Assembly (NCBI RefSeq): GCF_000264765.2
Contig: NZ_CP006664.1
Location: forward strand, 2,976,001-3,040,000
From: Edwardsiella anguillarum ET080813
GTDB lineage: Bacteria > Pseudomonadota > Gammaproteobacteria > Enterobacterales > Enterobacteriaceae
Length of the DNA: 64,000 bases
Reading direction: 5' to 3'
This document shows, one piece after another, positions 38,311 to 45,679 of this stretch. The notes below the pieces were generated by a model. It did not search any database and was not told the DNA's origin. It was given only the letters and a program-made list of their open reading frames with translations. Each line of letters opens with the position of its first letter. Position 1 is the first letter of the stretch. Both the position numbers and the translations under genes were made by a program.

Positions 38311-38800
38311 TATAGAGGTGGGCCGACTGACGAGTTCTATATAAGTGTTTTCTGCTATATTTAGTTGGCTTAATTAATTGACAATATTGATATTTGATCA
38401 TTTTGACATTATATTTATAAAATCATTTCAATTTGTTAATATCCATGCTGTGGCGTGTCGCTGGATGAGTTTATATTCATCTCTATTATAATTGTTGATT
38501 TCAATGATGTAATTTTAACGCTATGAGTTTTATGTTTAAAATAGCATGCTATCATCCTGCCGCAGGCGTTCCATATGATTGGAGTAGCATATTGTGAATA
38601 TTAATGCCCCCCAATTTATTCCTGCATCAAGACAGTATCTCGTATGCATCAATGCCGTTTAACACCTATCATTGTGGGGGTTTATCCCATATTTCCTCTC
38701 TCCTTGGCCTCTGCTTGTAATGCAGGCCGAAAAGATAACAGAAAGTTTAATAATGTGGGGGGAGGCATTTTGCTAGGCTGCCGGAGGGACGACATAACAT
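38311..38800. other. AT-rich intergenic region, no supported gene
   Basis: About 490 nt of AT-rich sequence, still of the islet composition. Only short frames occur, for example a 38-codon frame from an ATG at 38603 without a good ribosome-binding site. A dyad GATGA-N8-TCATC lies around 38465-38482. The right end probably holds the promoter of the periplasmic HIU hydrolase gene. I see no repeat, tRNA or integrase remnant. Confidence 0.4.
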
Positions 38801-38812
38801 AGGAGCCCAGTG

Positions 38813-39220
38813 ATGAAAAAAATGCTTTTACTTACCGCGATGTTATCTGCGATCGGCGCGGCGGCACAGGCCGCCCCGGTGGGCACGCTGAGCGTGCATA
38901 TCCTGAATCAGCAGACGGGAAAGCCGGCCCCCGGGGTGGCGGTGATGCTGGAGAGGCAGGATGGCAGCGCGTGGCGTGAGATCGCCCGCGCCGCGACGGA
39001 TGACGATGGTCGCGTCCGCTCGCTGTACCCGGCGGCGGCCGATATGGACCCTGGCGTCTATCGGGTGACCTTTAAAACGGGCGCCTATTTCCATGAGCGG
39101 GGCCAGGATACCTTTTTCCCGGAGGTGCCGGTTTTATTCCGGGTAACGCAGCAGAATGAAAAGCTGCATGTGCCGCTGCTGCTGAGCCAGTATGGCTACG
39201 CCACGTACCGCGGCAGCTAG
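38813..39220 (+). CDS. hiuH: Periplasmic 5-hydroxyisourate hydrolase (transthyretin-related)
   Basis: A 135-residue protein with signal peptide MKKMLLLTAMLSAIGAAAQA. The mature part starts GTLSVHILNQQTGKPAPGVAV, contains YRVTFKTGAYF, and ends with the diagnostic C-terminal YRGS of HIU hydrolases. The family hydrolyses 5-hydroxyisourate, the product of urate oxidation. No urate oxidase or OHCU decarboxylase gene is in the window; enterics often carry this gene alone. AGGAG at 38801-38805 lies 7 nt ahead of the ATG at 38813. Confidence 0.92.
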   Translation: MKKMLLLTAMLSAIGAAAQAAPVGTLSVHILNQQTGKPAPGVAVMLERQDGSAWREIARAATDDDGRVRSLYPAAADMDPGVYRVTFKTGAYFHERGQDTFFPEVPVLFRVTQQNEKLHVPLLLSQYGYATYRGS

Positions 39221-39324
39221 CGTCGCCCGCGCGGCGTTCCGCCGCGCATTTACAATCTCCGGCGTGAGTATTATCCTGCCGCTGGATTAACCATGGGTTA
39301 ATTACAGTATTTTGATGAGTATAT

Positions 39325-39402
39325 GACTCGGGGTGCCCTTCTACGTGAAGGCTGAGAAATACCCGTATTACCTGATCTGGATAATGCCAGCGTAGGGAAG
39401 TC
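39325..39402 (+). promoter_or_regulatory. TPP riboswitch (THI box) of thiMD
   Basis: Contains the conserved pyrimidine-sensor GGCTGAGAAATACCCG (39350-39365) and the diphosphate-sensor ACCTGATCTGGATAATGCC, closed by the P1 stem GACT / AGTC (39325-39328 with 39399-39402). It ends 48 nt before the thiM start, as expected for translational control by thiamine pyrophosphate. Confidence 0.95.
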
Positions 39403-39450
39403 ACGGTGTCTGACCGCGCCGCCTTCTTCACGCCGGTTGAGAGAGACGCC

Positions 39451-40254
39451 ATGTTGACGCAACCCACTCCCCTGCCTGATGCGCTGTGCGCCCAGGCGCT
39501 GATGACCTTACGCCAGCGTACGCCGCTGGTTCACTGCCTGACCAATGAAGTGGTGCAAAGCCTGACAGCCAACGTGCTGCTGGCGCTGGGCGCCGCCCCG
39601 GCGATGGTGGTGCAGACCGAGGAGGCCCGCCAGTTTGCGGCGCTGGCCGATGCGCTGCTGATCAATATCGGTACGCTGTATGACGCGCGCGCCGACAGTA
39701 TGCTGGCGGCGATTGAGGCGGCCAATCTGGCAGGAACCCCCTGGGTACTGGATCCGGTGGCCGTCGGTGCGCTGTGCTATCGCAGCGATTTCGCCCATCG
39801 TCTGCTGCGGTTGCGCCCGGCGGTGATTCGCGGCAACGCCTCTGAAATCCTGGCGCTGGCCGGCGCCCCTTCGCGCGGGCGCGGCGTCGATAGTCAGGAT
39901 GATGCGCTGGCGGCGCTGCCGGCGGCGGCTGCGCTGGCGCGCGATAGCGGTGCGGTGGTGGCGATTACCGGTGCCAGCGATTACGTGACCGATGGACAAA
40001 ACAGCTACCGGATCGACGGCGGCGATCCGCTGATGACCCGGGTCGTCGGTACCGGCTGCGCACTGTCGGCGGTGGTGGCGGCCTTCAGCGTATTGGACGA
40101 TCGCCTGACGGCGGTGGCTAGCGCCTGCCGGGTGATGGCGCTGGCGGGTGAGCGGGCGGCGGCGCAGGCCAGCGGTCCCGGCAGCTTCACGCCCCATTTC
40201 CTGGACGCCCTGTATAGCCTCCAGCCCGCCGTCATCGCGGGGGAGGCGGCATGA
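39451..40254 (+). CDS. thiM: Hydroxyethylthiazole kinase ThiM
   Basis: A 267-residue thiamine-salvage enzyme phosphorylating 4-methyl-5-(2-hydroxyethyl)thiazole. Signatures are [45 protein letters not shown] and [20 protein letters not shown], the last holding the catalytic cysteine. The start at 39451 gives a standard N-terminus and has GAGAGA ahead of it. The thiD ATG overlaps its stop (ATGA). The TPP riboswitch immediately upstream implies repression by TPP. Confidence 0.96.
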   Translation: MLTQPTPLPDALCAQALMTLRQRTPLVHCLTNEVVQSLTANVLLALGAAPAMVVQTEEARQFAALADALLINIGTLYDARADSMLAAIEAANLAGTPWVLDPVAVGALCYRSDFAHRLLRLRPAVIRGNASEILALAGAPSRGRGVDSQDDALAALPAAAALARDSGAVVAITGASDYVTDGQNSYRIDGGDPLMTRVVGTGCALSAVVAAFSVLDDRLTAVASACRVMALAGERAAAQASGPGSFTPHFLDALYSLQPAVIAGEAA

Positions 40255-41066
40255 GCATGAGCGCAGAACGGATTAATGCCCTGACCATCGCCGGCACCGA
40301 TCCCAGCGGCGGCGCCGGGATCCAGGCCGATCTCAAAGCCTTTTCCGCGCTGGGCGCCTATGGCACCAGCGTCATCACCGCGCTGGTAGCCCAGAATACC
40401 CGCGGCGTACAGTCGGTTTACCCTATCGACGCCGGGTTTGTCCGGGAGCAGCTGGACTCCGTGCTGAGCGATGTGCGCATCGACAGCGCGAAAATTGGCA
40501 TGCTGGCGAGCGCCGATATCGTCGCCTGCGTCGCCCAGACGCTGACGCGCTACCCGCTGCCGTACGTCGTTCTGGATACGGTCATGGTGGCCAAAAGCGG
40601 CGATGCGCTGCTGGCGCCGCAGGCCGTCAGCGCGATTCGCGAGCAGCTGTTGCCGCAGGTCTCGCTGATCACCCCCAACCTGCCGGAGGCCGCCGCGCTG
40701 CTGGGGGGCTCGGTGGCGGAGGATGAGGCGGCGATGGTTGCCCAGGGCGAAGCGCTGTTGGCGCTGGGGTGTCAGGCGGTGCTGATGAAGGGGGGGCACC
40801 TACGGGGCGGGGAGAGCCCCGACTGGCTGCTGACCCGCGACGGCGCCGCCGAGCGCTTTAGCGCGGCGCGCGTGGCGACGCGCCATACTCACGGGACGGG
40901 CTGCACCCTGTCCGCGGCGCTGGCGGCGCTGCGCCCGCGTCATGAGGACTGGCGCGCTACCGTTGCCGCCGCGAAGGCGTATCTGCAGGGGGCGTTGATG
41001 GCCGCGGACTCCCTGCAGGTGGGACAGGGCATTGGCCCGGTGCACCACTTTTACCGCTGGTGGTAA
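40251..41066 (+). CDS. thiD: Hydroxymethylpyrimidine/phosphomethylpyrimidine kinase ThiD
   Basis: A 271-residue ribokinase-fold enzyme making HMP-PP for thiamine synthesis. The N-terminal [20 protein letters not shown], central [15 protein letters not shown] and [15 protein letters not shown], and C-terminal [17 protein letters not shown] are diagnostic. Translationally coupled to thiM through a 4-nt overlap. In E. coli the thiMD pair has the same order and riboswitch. Confidence 0.96.
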   Translation: MSMSAERINALTIAGTDPSGGAGIQADLKAFSALGAYGTSVITALVAQNTRGVQSVYPIDAGFVREQLDSVLSDVRIDSAKIGMLASADIVACVAQTLTRYPLPYVVLDTVMVAKSGDALLAPQAVSAIREQLLPQVSLITPNLPEAAALLGGSVAEDEAAMVAQGEALLALGCQAVLMKGGHLRGGESPDWLLTRDGAAERFSAARVATRHTHGTGCTLSAALAALRPRHEDWRATVAAAKAYLQGALMAADSLQVGQGIGPVHHFYRWW

Positions 41067-41072
41067 GCGGGG

Positions 41073-41939
41073 CTAGGCGGCGTGCTGCGCCGCCAGCGCA
41101 TTCAGCACGGCGAGCCGCTGCAGGTGCTCGGCGTCGAAACGGTTGAGGGTGAAAAACGGCATCTCCGCGTCCGGGCGCAGCGCCAGCGCCAGCGCCGGTT
41201 TATCCTCCGCGCCGGCCAGCCAGCCGATCAGATAGCTGGCCTGACGCTGCGGGCTTTTCCAGCTCAGCAGCAGCGAGGGCCACGGGTTGGATTCGCTGGC
41301 GGCCCGCGTGGCGATGAACAGGCCATCGTACCAGCGCCCGGCGTAGTCACCGTCGTGCTCCAAGGTGTGCGGATCGCGCTGGAGCCACTGGTGCAGGCTG
41401 TGGATCCCGTCGCAGCTCAGGCTGCGCTCCAGCGCCTGCCACTGCGGATAGCCATGGCTATGCTGCCAGCAGGCGATGCCCAGATAGTCATTGATCTCCG
41501 CCCACCAGCCCGTCATCTGCTCGCGTAGCGTGGCATCGCGCACGGCGCGGTAGGGGACCAGTCGCCGATCGCCGGCGGCCAGATCCTGCAGGGCAACCAG
41601 CGGCAGGGTTTTCGGTTTACTGCGCAGGGTGGCCCACAGCAGCAGCTTAGGAATGCGCGGCGTAATGGTCTGCACGCTGAAGCGATACGCGTCGCCGACG
41701 GAGAGGACAACGCCGCTGGAGGTGCCGCGTTTGTCCTGATAGTTACGGATGATGACCAGCGGATTGAACGCCATCCAGCCGGTCAGGTAGCTCTCCTGCG
41801 GGCGATCGGCGTGGCCAAATGCGTCGACCCGCTGGCGGATGGCGGAGCAGTCCAGCGCATCAAGCGCGCCGGCGCTGGCGGCATCGTAGCGCTCGCGTGC
41901 GAGGGCGGGCAGCGGGGGAAGGGTAATCATATCGCTCAT
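41073..41939 (-). CDS. Unrecognised cytoplasmic protein, 288 residues
   Basis: I do not recognise the family. The protein is soluble, tryptophan-rich, with stretches such as SYLTGWMAFNPLVIIRNYQD and QRASYLIGWLAGAED; the two G-W containing segments near each end suggest a possible internal duplication. No signal peptide, membrane helix or known catalytic motif is evident. Codon use is like the GC-rich neighbours, so it looks native rather than foreign. The start at 41939 is the first plausible ATG; an upstream frame to 42008 has no ribosome-binding site. Converges on thiD with a 6-nt gap. Confidence 0.75.
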   Translation of the reverse strand: MSDMITLPPLPALARERYDAASAGALDALDCSAIRQRVDAFGHADRPQESYLTGWMAFNPLVIIRNYQDKRGTSSGVVLSVGDAYRFSVQTITPRIPKLLLWATLRSKPKTLPLVALQDLAAGDRRLVPYRAVRDATLREQMTGWWAEINDYLGIACWQHSHGYPQWQALERSLSCDGIHSLHQWLQRDPHTLEHDGDYAGRWYDGLFIATRAASESNPWPSLLLSWKSPQRQASYLIGWLAGAEDKPALALALRPDAEMPFFTLNRFDAEHLQRLAVLNALAAQHAA

Positions 41940-42136
41940 AGTGTGGTATCCAGAAAAACGTGGGCGGGCCAAGCTTACCCTAAAGCCCGGCGGCGGGGCC
42001 GATGCCAAGGTACTTTTCTGCTATAGATCAACTTTTTCAGATTGAGAATGACTGATAAAAATAGTAAATATTTTATTTATGAAACAGCTGCGGCGTAAAT
42101 AAATGACGGTGCCGCGACCTAACTGAAGGAGTTACC

Positions 42137-42592
42137 ATGAAAACGATCGCCGGGGCGCTGGCCGCCCTTCTGTTGGCCTACGGAGCGCCGGTAATGGCCG
42201 ATGAGGCTATTCCGCCCTCGTTATCTGAGCTGATGGCCCAGCCGTCGTATCAGCAGAGCTGGAAGCAGGCGCTGCAGGGCGAGAAGGATCTGCCGTTGTG
42301 GGTGCGCAGCGGACAGGGAACCTCTGCGCCGCCGCAGACGCTGACCTGGCAGGGTAAGGCGTATCAGGTCGGCATGGTCTGTCAGCCGCACAACTGCGGC
42401 AACCGGCAGCTGTTTATCGCCTTCAGCGCTGATCGACGCCAGGCCTGGGCGCTGCGTGTAACGCTGCCGGACAGCGATGCTGCGATGCTGCAGCCCGCCA
42501 AGTATGCCCGCTTTCAGTGGCTGGGCAATCCGGACGCCTCCCTGAAGGCGCTGCTGATGCAGCAGGTAACGTCGCAGCCGGATTGGAAATAG
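42137..42592 (+). CDS. ivy: Periplasmic inhibitor of vertebrate c-type lysozyme, Ivy
   Basis: A 151-residue secreted protein: signal peptide to about MADE at residue 20-22, then the Ivy fold with the active loop CQPHNC (C82 and C87), the counterpart of CKPHDC whose histidine plugs the lysozyme active site. Ivy protects peptidoglycan from host lysozyme and can also control the cell's own lytic enzymes. AAGGAG lies just ahead of the ATG. A DsbA-like gene follows on the same strand and could oxidise its loop disulfide, though each seems to have its own promoter region. Confidence 0.93.
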   Translation: MKTIAGALAALLLAYGAPVMADEAIPPSLSELMAQPSYQQSWKQALQGEKDLPLWVRSGQGTSAPPQTLTWQGKAYQVGMVCQPHNCGNRQLFIAFSADRRQAWALRVTLPDSDAAMLQPAKYARFQWLGNPDASLKALLMQQVTSQPDWK

Positions 42593-42627
42593 CGCGCGTC
42601 ACGCGTGCGCTGCCGCTGTATCAGCGT

Positions 42628-42652
42628 GTAATCCGGTGTAATTAATCGTAAA
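42628..42652 (+). promoter_or_regulatory. CpxR-box array: three phased GTAAW repeats
   Basis: GTAAT (42628-42632), GTAAT (42638-42642) and GTAAA (42648-42652), each separated by five nt, so all three are exactly 10 bp apart. The CpxR consensus is two GTAAA pentamers five nt apart. The array starts 65 nt upstream of the DsbA-like gene, matching Cpx control of dsbA in E. coli. Confidence 0.7.
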
Positions 42653-42716
42653 TCCGTACGGCGTTCGCCGTGTGGAATGCTACTCTGCGCACAAGTTGAC
42701 TTGATACGGTAAAGTG

Positions 42717-43355
42717 ATGATGAAAACGAGACTCTTCCAGGCCGCCGCCGGCCTGCTGGTACTGTGCTCTGTTGCCGCTCAGGCTGCTGGGTATCAGGAA
42801 GGAAAACAGTATACCGACATGCCGAAAGCCGTGCCCGGCGCACCGGCGGTCGTCGAATTTTTCTCTTTCTATTGCCCGCCCTGTAACCAGTTTGCCAACG
42901 TTTACCGCATCGGTGAGGCAGTAAACGGGATCCTGCCGCCGGGGGAGAAGGTGGTGAAATACCACGTGAGCTTCCTGGGGCCGCAGGGAGCGGCGTTGAC
43001 GGAGGCGTGGTCCGTCGCGCAGGCCCTCGGCGTATCGGATAAGGTGGAGAAGCCGCTGTTTGATGCGGTGCAGGTGAAGCGCAGCATTAACTCTCCGGCG
43101 GATATCCGTCAGGTATTTGTCGACTCCGGCGTTGCGGCGGCGGAGTACGACGCGGCGCTGAACAGTTTTGTCGTGAAATCGCTGACCGCGCGGCAGGAGA
43201 ATGCGGTGCAGGCCTTTGGCGTGCGCGGCACCCCGTCGTTCTATGTCGCGGGTAAGTACCAGATTAAAAATGATGGAATGCAGGCGACCAGTATTGATGG
43301 CTATCGCAGCGAATATGCGGACGTGGTGAAGTTCCTGCTGGCTCAGGGTAAATAA
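42717..43355 (+). CDS. DsbA-family periplasmic thiol oxidase with CPPC active site
   Basis: A 212-residue secreted thioredoxin-fold protein. The signal peptide ends near AQAA at residue 24. The active site is C53-P-P-C56 in FFSFYCPPCNQFA, and the cis-proline loop is VRGTPSFYV. E. coli DsbA has CPHC; CPPC is, as far as I recall, found in SrgA-type DsbA paralogues. It may therefore be an accessory oxidase rather than the housekeeping DsbA, or the genus variant of it. A CpxR-like array lies upstream and a terminator downstream, so it is a single-gene unit. The start among GTG ATG ATG at 42714-42722 is uncertain. Confidence 0.9.
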   Translation: MMKTRLFQAAAGLLVLCSVAAQAAGYQEGKQYTDMPKAVPGAPAVVEFFSFYCPPCNQFANVYRIGEAVNGILPPGEKVVKYHVSFLGPQGAALTEAWSVAQALGVSDKVEKPLFDAVQVKRSINSPADIRQVFVDSGVAAAEYDAALNSFVVKSLTARQENAVQAFGVRGTPSFYVAGKYQIKNDGMQATSIDGYRSEYADVVKFLLAQGK

Positions 43356-43373
43356 CGCTCCCCTCTGCCGATA

Positions 43374-43408
43374 AACGCCTGGGCCAGGAGCCCGGGCGTT
43401 TTTTTTGG
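43374..43408 (+). terminator. Intrinsic terminator after the DsbA-like gene
   Basis: Stem AACGCCTGGGC / GCCCGGGCGTT (one T-G pair) with the loop CAGGA, followed by eight T. It starts about 20 nt after the stop codon. Confidence 0.9.
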
Positions 43409-44267
43409 GGCGTTTGCAGCGCGCCAATGGCGCAGGGGGGCGGGGTAAGACCCTAAAGACCCATGCCCCATACCGCCGCGTCCCCTTCTCTTTCAGCTCA
43501 GCGCCTCCGCGAGCCGCCGCTGGCGACATGAGCGGGCGGCATCGCGGCGGTGGCGGCGGAGCGCCTCAGGACAAGCCGGGGAAGGTGCCAATCTGGCCAT
43601 ATTCCCGCGCGGATGCCATTCGCATGGGGGCTATTTCGCCCCGCATCGGGATAATACCCTAAGTCCAGGGATATGACGTGCACGGGATGGGATGATTCGG
43701 GGATGCCTTTTTCCCGCGCGGGCAAAGCGGGGACGGGCGTCTTAATGGATTAATCGGACGCCGTCGCATTGTTTTTTATCAATGTCGCCGGCCTTCAGGT
43801 TGGCGCTGCTGCGCTGCATTTTAACCCTATCGCTTATTATCATAGGATATATCCGTATCGACAACGCGATAAGCCGGTTAACCGACGGGGGCGGACATCA
43901 ACGCACCCGCGGGGCGCTGTCTATCTCAGCCTAGGCGCCCTTACGCTGAGAGGAGGATTCCCCTGCGGCACTCATTGCCAATCGCCGGCGTTATATCTTA
44001 ATCGCTCGCCTTAATGTGACGGCCCCCTGACGCCCGTACGCGCTATTGTGCATCGTGCGCGGTTATGCACCATAGTATACATTTATTAAATAAATAGTAG
44101 GTGACAAATACTTGATATATATGCTTAGCGCCGGTGTTTTATCAGAAGAATACGATTTATCTCGCTGTTATGACTGAGTCTATTGAGTTATCAGTGTGAA
44201 TGTATAAGCTGTCCTGAAATGGTCGATATAAAGAATGCCATTTAAAACATAAGGATAGTGTATTTGT
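43409..44267. other. Long intergenic region before the LysR gene, no gene recognised
   Basis: About 860 nt. The first 600 nt are GC-rich with several stops in each frame; the short frames present (up to about 85 codons) resemble nothing and lack ribosome-binding sites. The last 250 nt turn AT-rich. An imperfect dyad TATTGTGCAT-N11-ATGCACCATA at 44044-44074 is the only clear symmetric element and could be an operator. The region may be an eroded gene, but I cannot name it. Confidence 0.4.
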
Positions 44268-45212
44268 ATGGAGCGTTCTAATCACAGTAATTTATTGCAT
44301 TTAAAGGGCTTCGATCTCAATCTGCTGACCGTATTTGAGATGGTGTTTTTACACAGCAGCGTCAGCCGTGCGGCGGCGGCGATGGGCACCACCCCCTCGG
44401 CGGTGAGTCAGTCGCTGCAAAAGCTGCGTCAGCACTTTGACGATCCGCTATTTATCCGCGCAGGCAAGGGGATTTCGCCAACGGCGTTGGGCGTTTGCCT
44501 GCATGATCAGATCGCCCAGGGGCTGTCGCTGATTGAAAATACCCTCAACGCGACGCTTTCCGCCAAGCAGCGCCGCAAGTTTGTCGTTTTCGCCCCCTGC
44601 TGCGTGGCGCTGCAGGTGCTGCCCGCCGCTGTGAGCGCCCTTGAGCGTCTTGGCGTCGGGTATGAGCTGCTGCACTACAGCGAGTATGCGGATTATCATC
44701 CGCATACCATTGCTGAGCAGCTGCTGAATTTTCGCAAGGCCGACGTGGTGTTCAGTACGACGCCGGTGACGACGCATGCGGTGCACTGCCTGCCGTTTAC
44801 AAACGAACCGCTGGCGTTGGTATGCCGCGATGGACATCCGCGCCTCGGGGAGACGTGCAGCGAGGTTCAGCTGAGCGGGGAGCGGTTTGTGATCCTGCAG
44901 CGCGCCCATAGCGACGGGGATCGCTTTGCATTTCTACACGGCGGCCGGGTAGTTCTGCGCTCGGACTCCTTTATCTCGATACTGGGGGTGGTCAGCCATA
45001 GCGATTTACTGACGGTTTTACCGCGGGAGGTCGCGCTGCGCTACGGTGCGTCCTTTAATCTGCGGGTGGTGGAGACGGCATTTGCGATCCCGCCGATTCC
45101 GCTCTATCTCACCTATAACAAGCTTTCCCTACGCAACCCCGAGTTCCGTAACCTGCTTGACGTGCTGACGGACACCGTCTCCCTGGGGAGCATGGTGCCT
45201 CTGACGGCGTGA
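44268..45212 (+). CDS. LysR-family transcriptional regulator (YbeF/LeuO-like group)
   Basis: A 314-residue regulator. The N-terminal helix-turn-helix spans FDLNLLTVFEMVFLHSSVSR and AAAAMGTTPSAVSQSLQKLR; the effector domain follows from about residue 100. The N-terminus DLNLLTVFE and the ending pattern YLTYNKLSLRNPEFR resemble YbeF, YbdO and LeuO-type regulators. No co-oriented or divergent partner gene is adjacent, so its target cannot be inferred from context. It is preceded by an unusually long leader and followed by the CyaR locus on the other strand. Confidence 0.88.
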   Translation: MERSNHSNLLHLKGFDLNLLTVFEMVFLHSSVSRAAAAMGTTPSAVSQSLQKLRQHFDDPLFIRAGKGISPTALGVCLHDQIAQGLSLIENTLNATLSAKQRRKFVVFAPCCVALQVLPAAVSALERLGVGYELLHYSEYADYHPHTIAEQLLNFRKADVVFSTTPVTTHAVHCLPFTNEPLALVCRDGHPRLGETCSEVQLSGERFVILQRAHSDGDRFAFLHGGRVVLRSDSFISILGVVSHSDLLTVLPREVALRYGASFNLRVVETAFAIPPIPLYLTYNKLSLRNPEFRNLLDVLTDTVSLGSMVPLTA

Positions 45213-45431
45213 GCCGATACGCTCGTCTAGCGCCGCGCCAGCCCGTGATAAGGACCCACCCCGTAGGCCTATTTTTAGCTGAACGGATTCAGTTATTCCT
45301 GATTATTTCTACATGGCGTGATAAATAAGTAATCAGTAGCGATTGTTTTTTTAATTGGTTAGATACGAAATATCGATGAATATATTTCGTTGTAGGCTAA
45401 AGAGAATAGATGATTCATCACGTCGGCGCGG

Positions 45432-45463
45432 CCACATGATTTTTTTCATTAAAAATCATGTGG
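45432..45463. repeat. Perfect 13-bp inverted repeat
   Basis: CCACATGATTTTT and its exact reverse complement, separated by 6 nt (arms 45432-45444 and 45451-45463). It lies between the end of the LysR gene and cyaR in an AT-rich stretch. The arms carry A and T runs on the loop side, so it does not look like a normal terminator on either strand. Confidence 0.8.
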
Positions 45464-45498
45464 TTGAAATTATTTTGCCCGAATGGGATTATTCTTTG

Positions 45499-45580
45499 AA
45501 AAAAAGAAAACCAGCCCAAGGGAGATTGGGCCGGCAAGGAGGTGGTTCCTAGTATTGCTATTTCGTTATTGCTTTTTGTG
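45499..45580 (-). ncRNA. cyaR: Small RNA CyaR (RyeE)
   Basis: The minus strand reads AGGAACCACCTCCTT, then a hairpin with stem CCGGCCCAA / TTGGGCTGG around the loop TCTCCC, then TTTTCTTTTTTT. This matches E. coli CyaR, which has AGGAACCACCTCCTTAGCC and a terminator hairpin around the same AATCTCCCTT loop. The location just downstream of trhP (yegQ) on the same strand is also that of E. coli. CyaR is an Hfq-dependent, CRP-activated RNA that pairs through the anti-Shine-Dalgarno ACCTCC region with mRNAs such as ompX, luxS and nadE. Confidence 0.92.
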
Positions 45581-45585
45581 TGGCA

Positions 45586-45628
45586 ATAATAACCATGACG
45601 AGGTTACTTTAGTGTGATCGTCATCGGG
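45586..45628 (-). promoter_or_regulatory. CRP site and promoter of cyaR
   Basis: A -10 element TATTAT on the minus strand (45591-45586) would start transcription near 45580. A CRP half site TGTGA (plus strand 45613-45617) with a poor second half gives a 16-bp core at 45613-45628. Its centre is about 41 bp upstream of the predicted start, the class II activator position. This agrees with CRP control of CyaR in E. coli. Confidence 0.6.
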
Positions 45629-45635
45629 TATTATC

Positions 45636-45668
45636 AAAAAAATAAAAAAAGCCGGAGTGATTCCGGCT
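45636..45668 (-). terminator. Intrinsic terminator after trhP
   Basis: On the minus strand the stem AGCCGGA / TCCGGCT (45668-45662 with 45656-45650) is followed by TTTTTTTATTTTTTT. It starts 12 nt past the trhP stop and separates trhP from cyaR. Confidence 0.93.
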
Positions 45669-45679
45669 GGGGCTGAACA

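Noticed and set aside
38603-38719. 38-codon frame starting MPPNLFLHQDSISYASMPFN
   Set aside because: No Shine-Dalgarno sequence and no recognisable similarity; could be a chance frame in AT-rich DNA.
42030-42060. Fur-box-like sequence upstream of ivy
   Set aside because: Only about half of the positions fit the GATAAT repeats and there is no iron-related gene; not called.
43405-44014. Short plus-strand frames of about 81-85 codons
   Set aside because: No family resemblance, no ribosome-binding site and frequent stops around them; treated as non-coding.
45355-45552. 65-codon frame between the LysR gene and trhP
   Set aside because: It runs through a perfect inverted repeat and the antisense of cyaR, so it is almost certainly not a gene.
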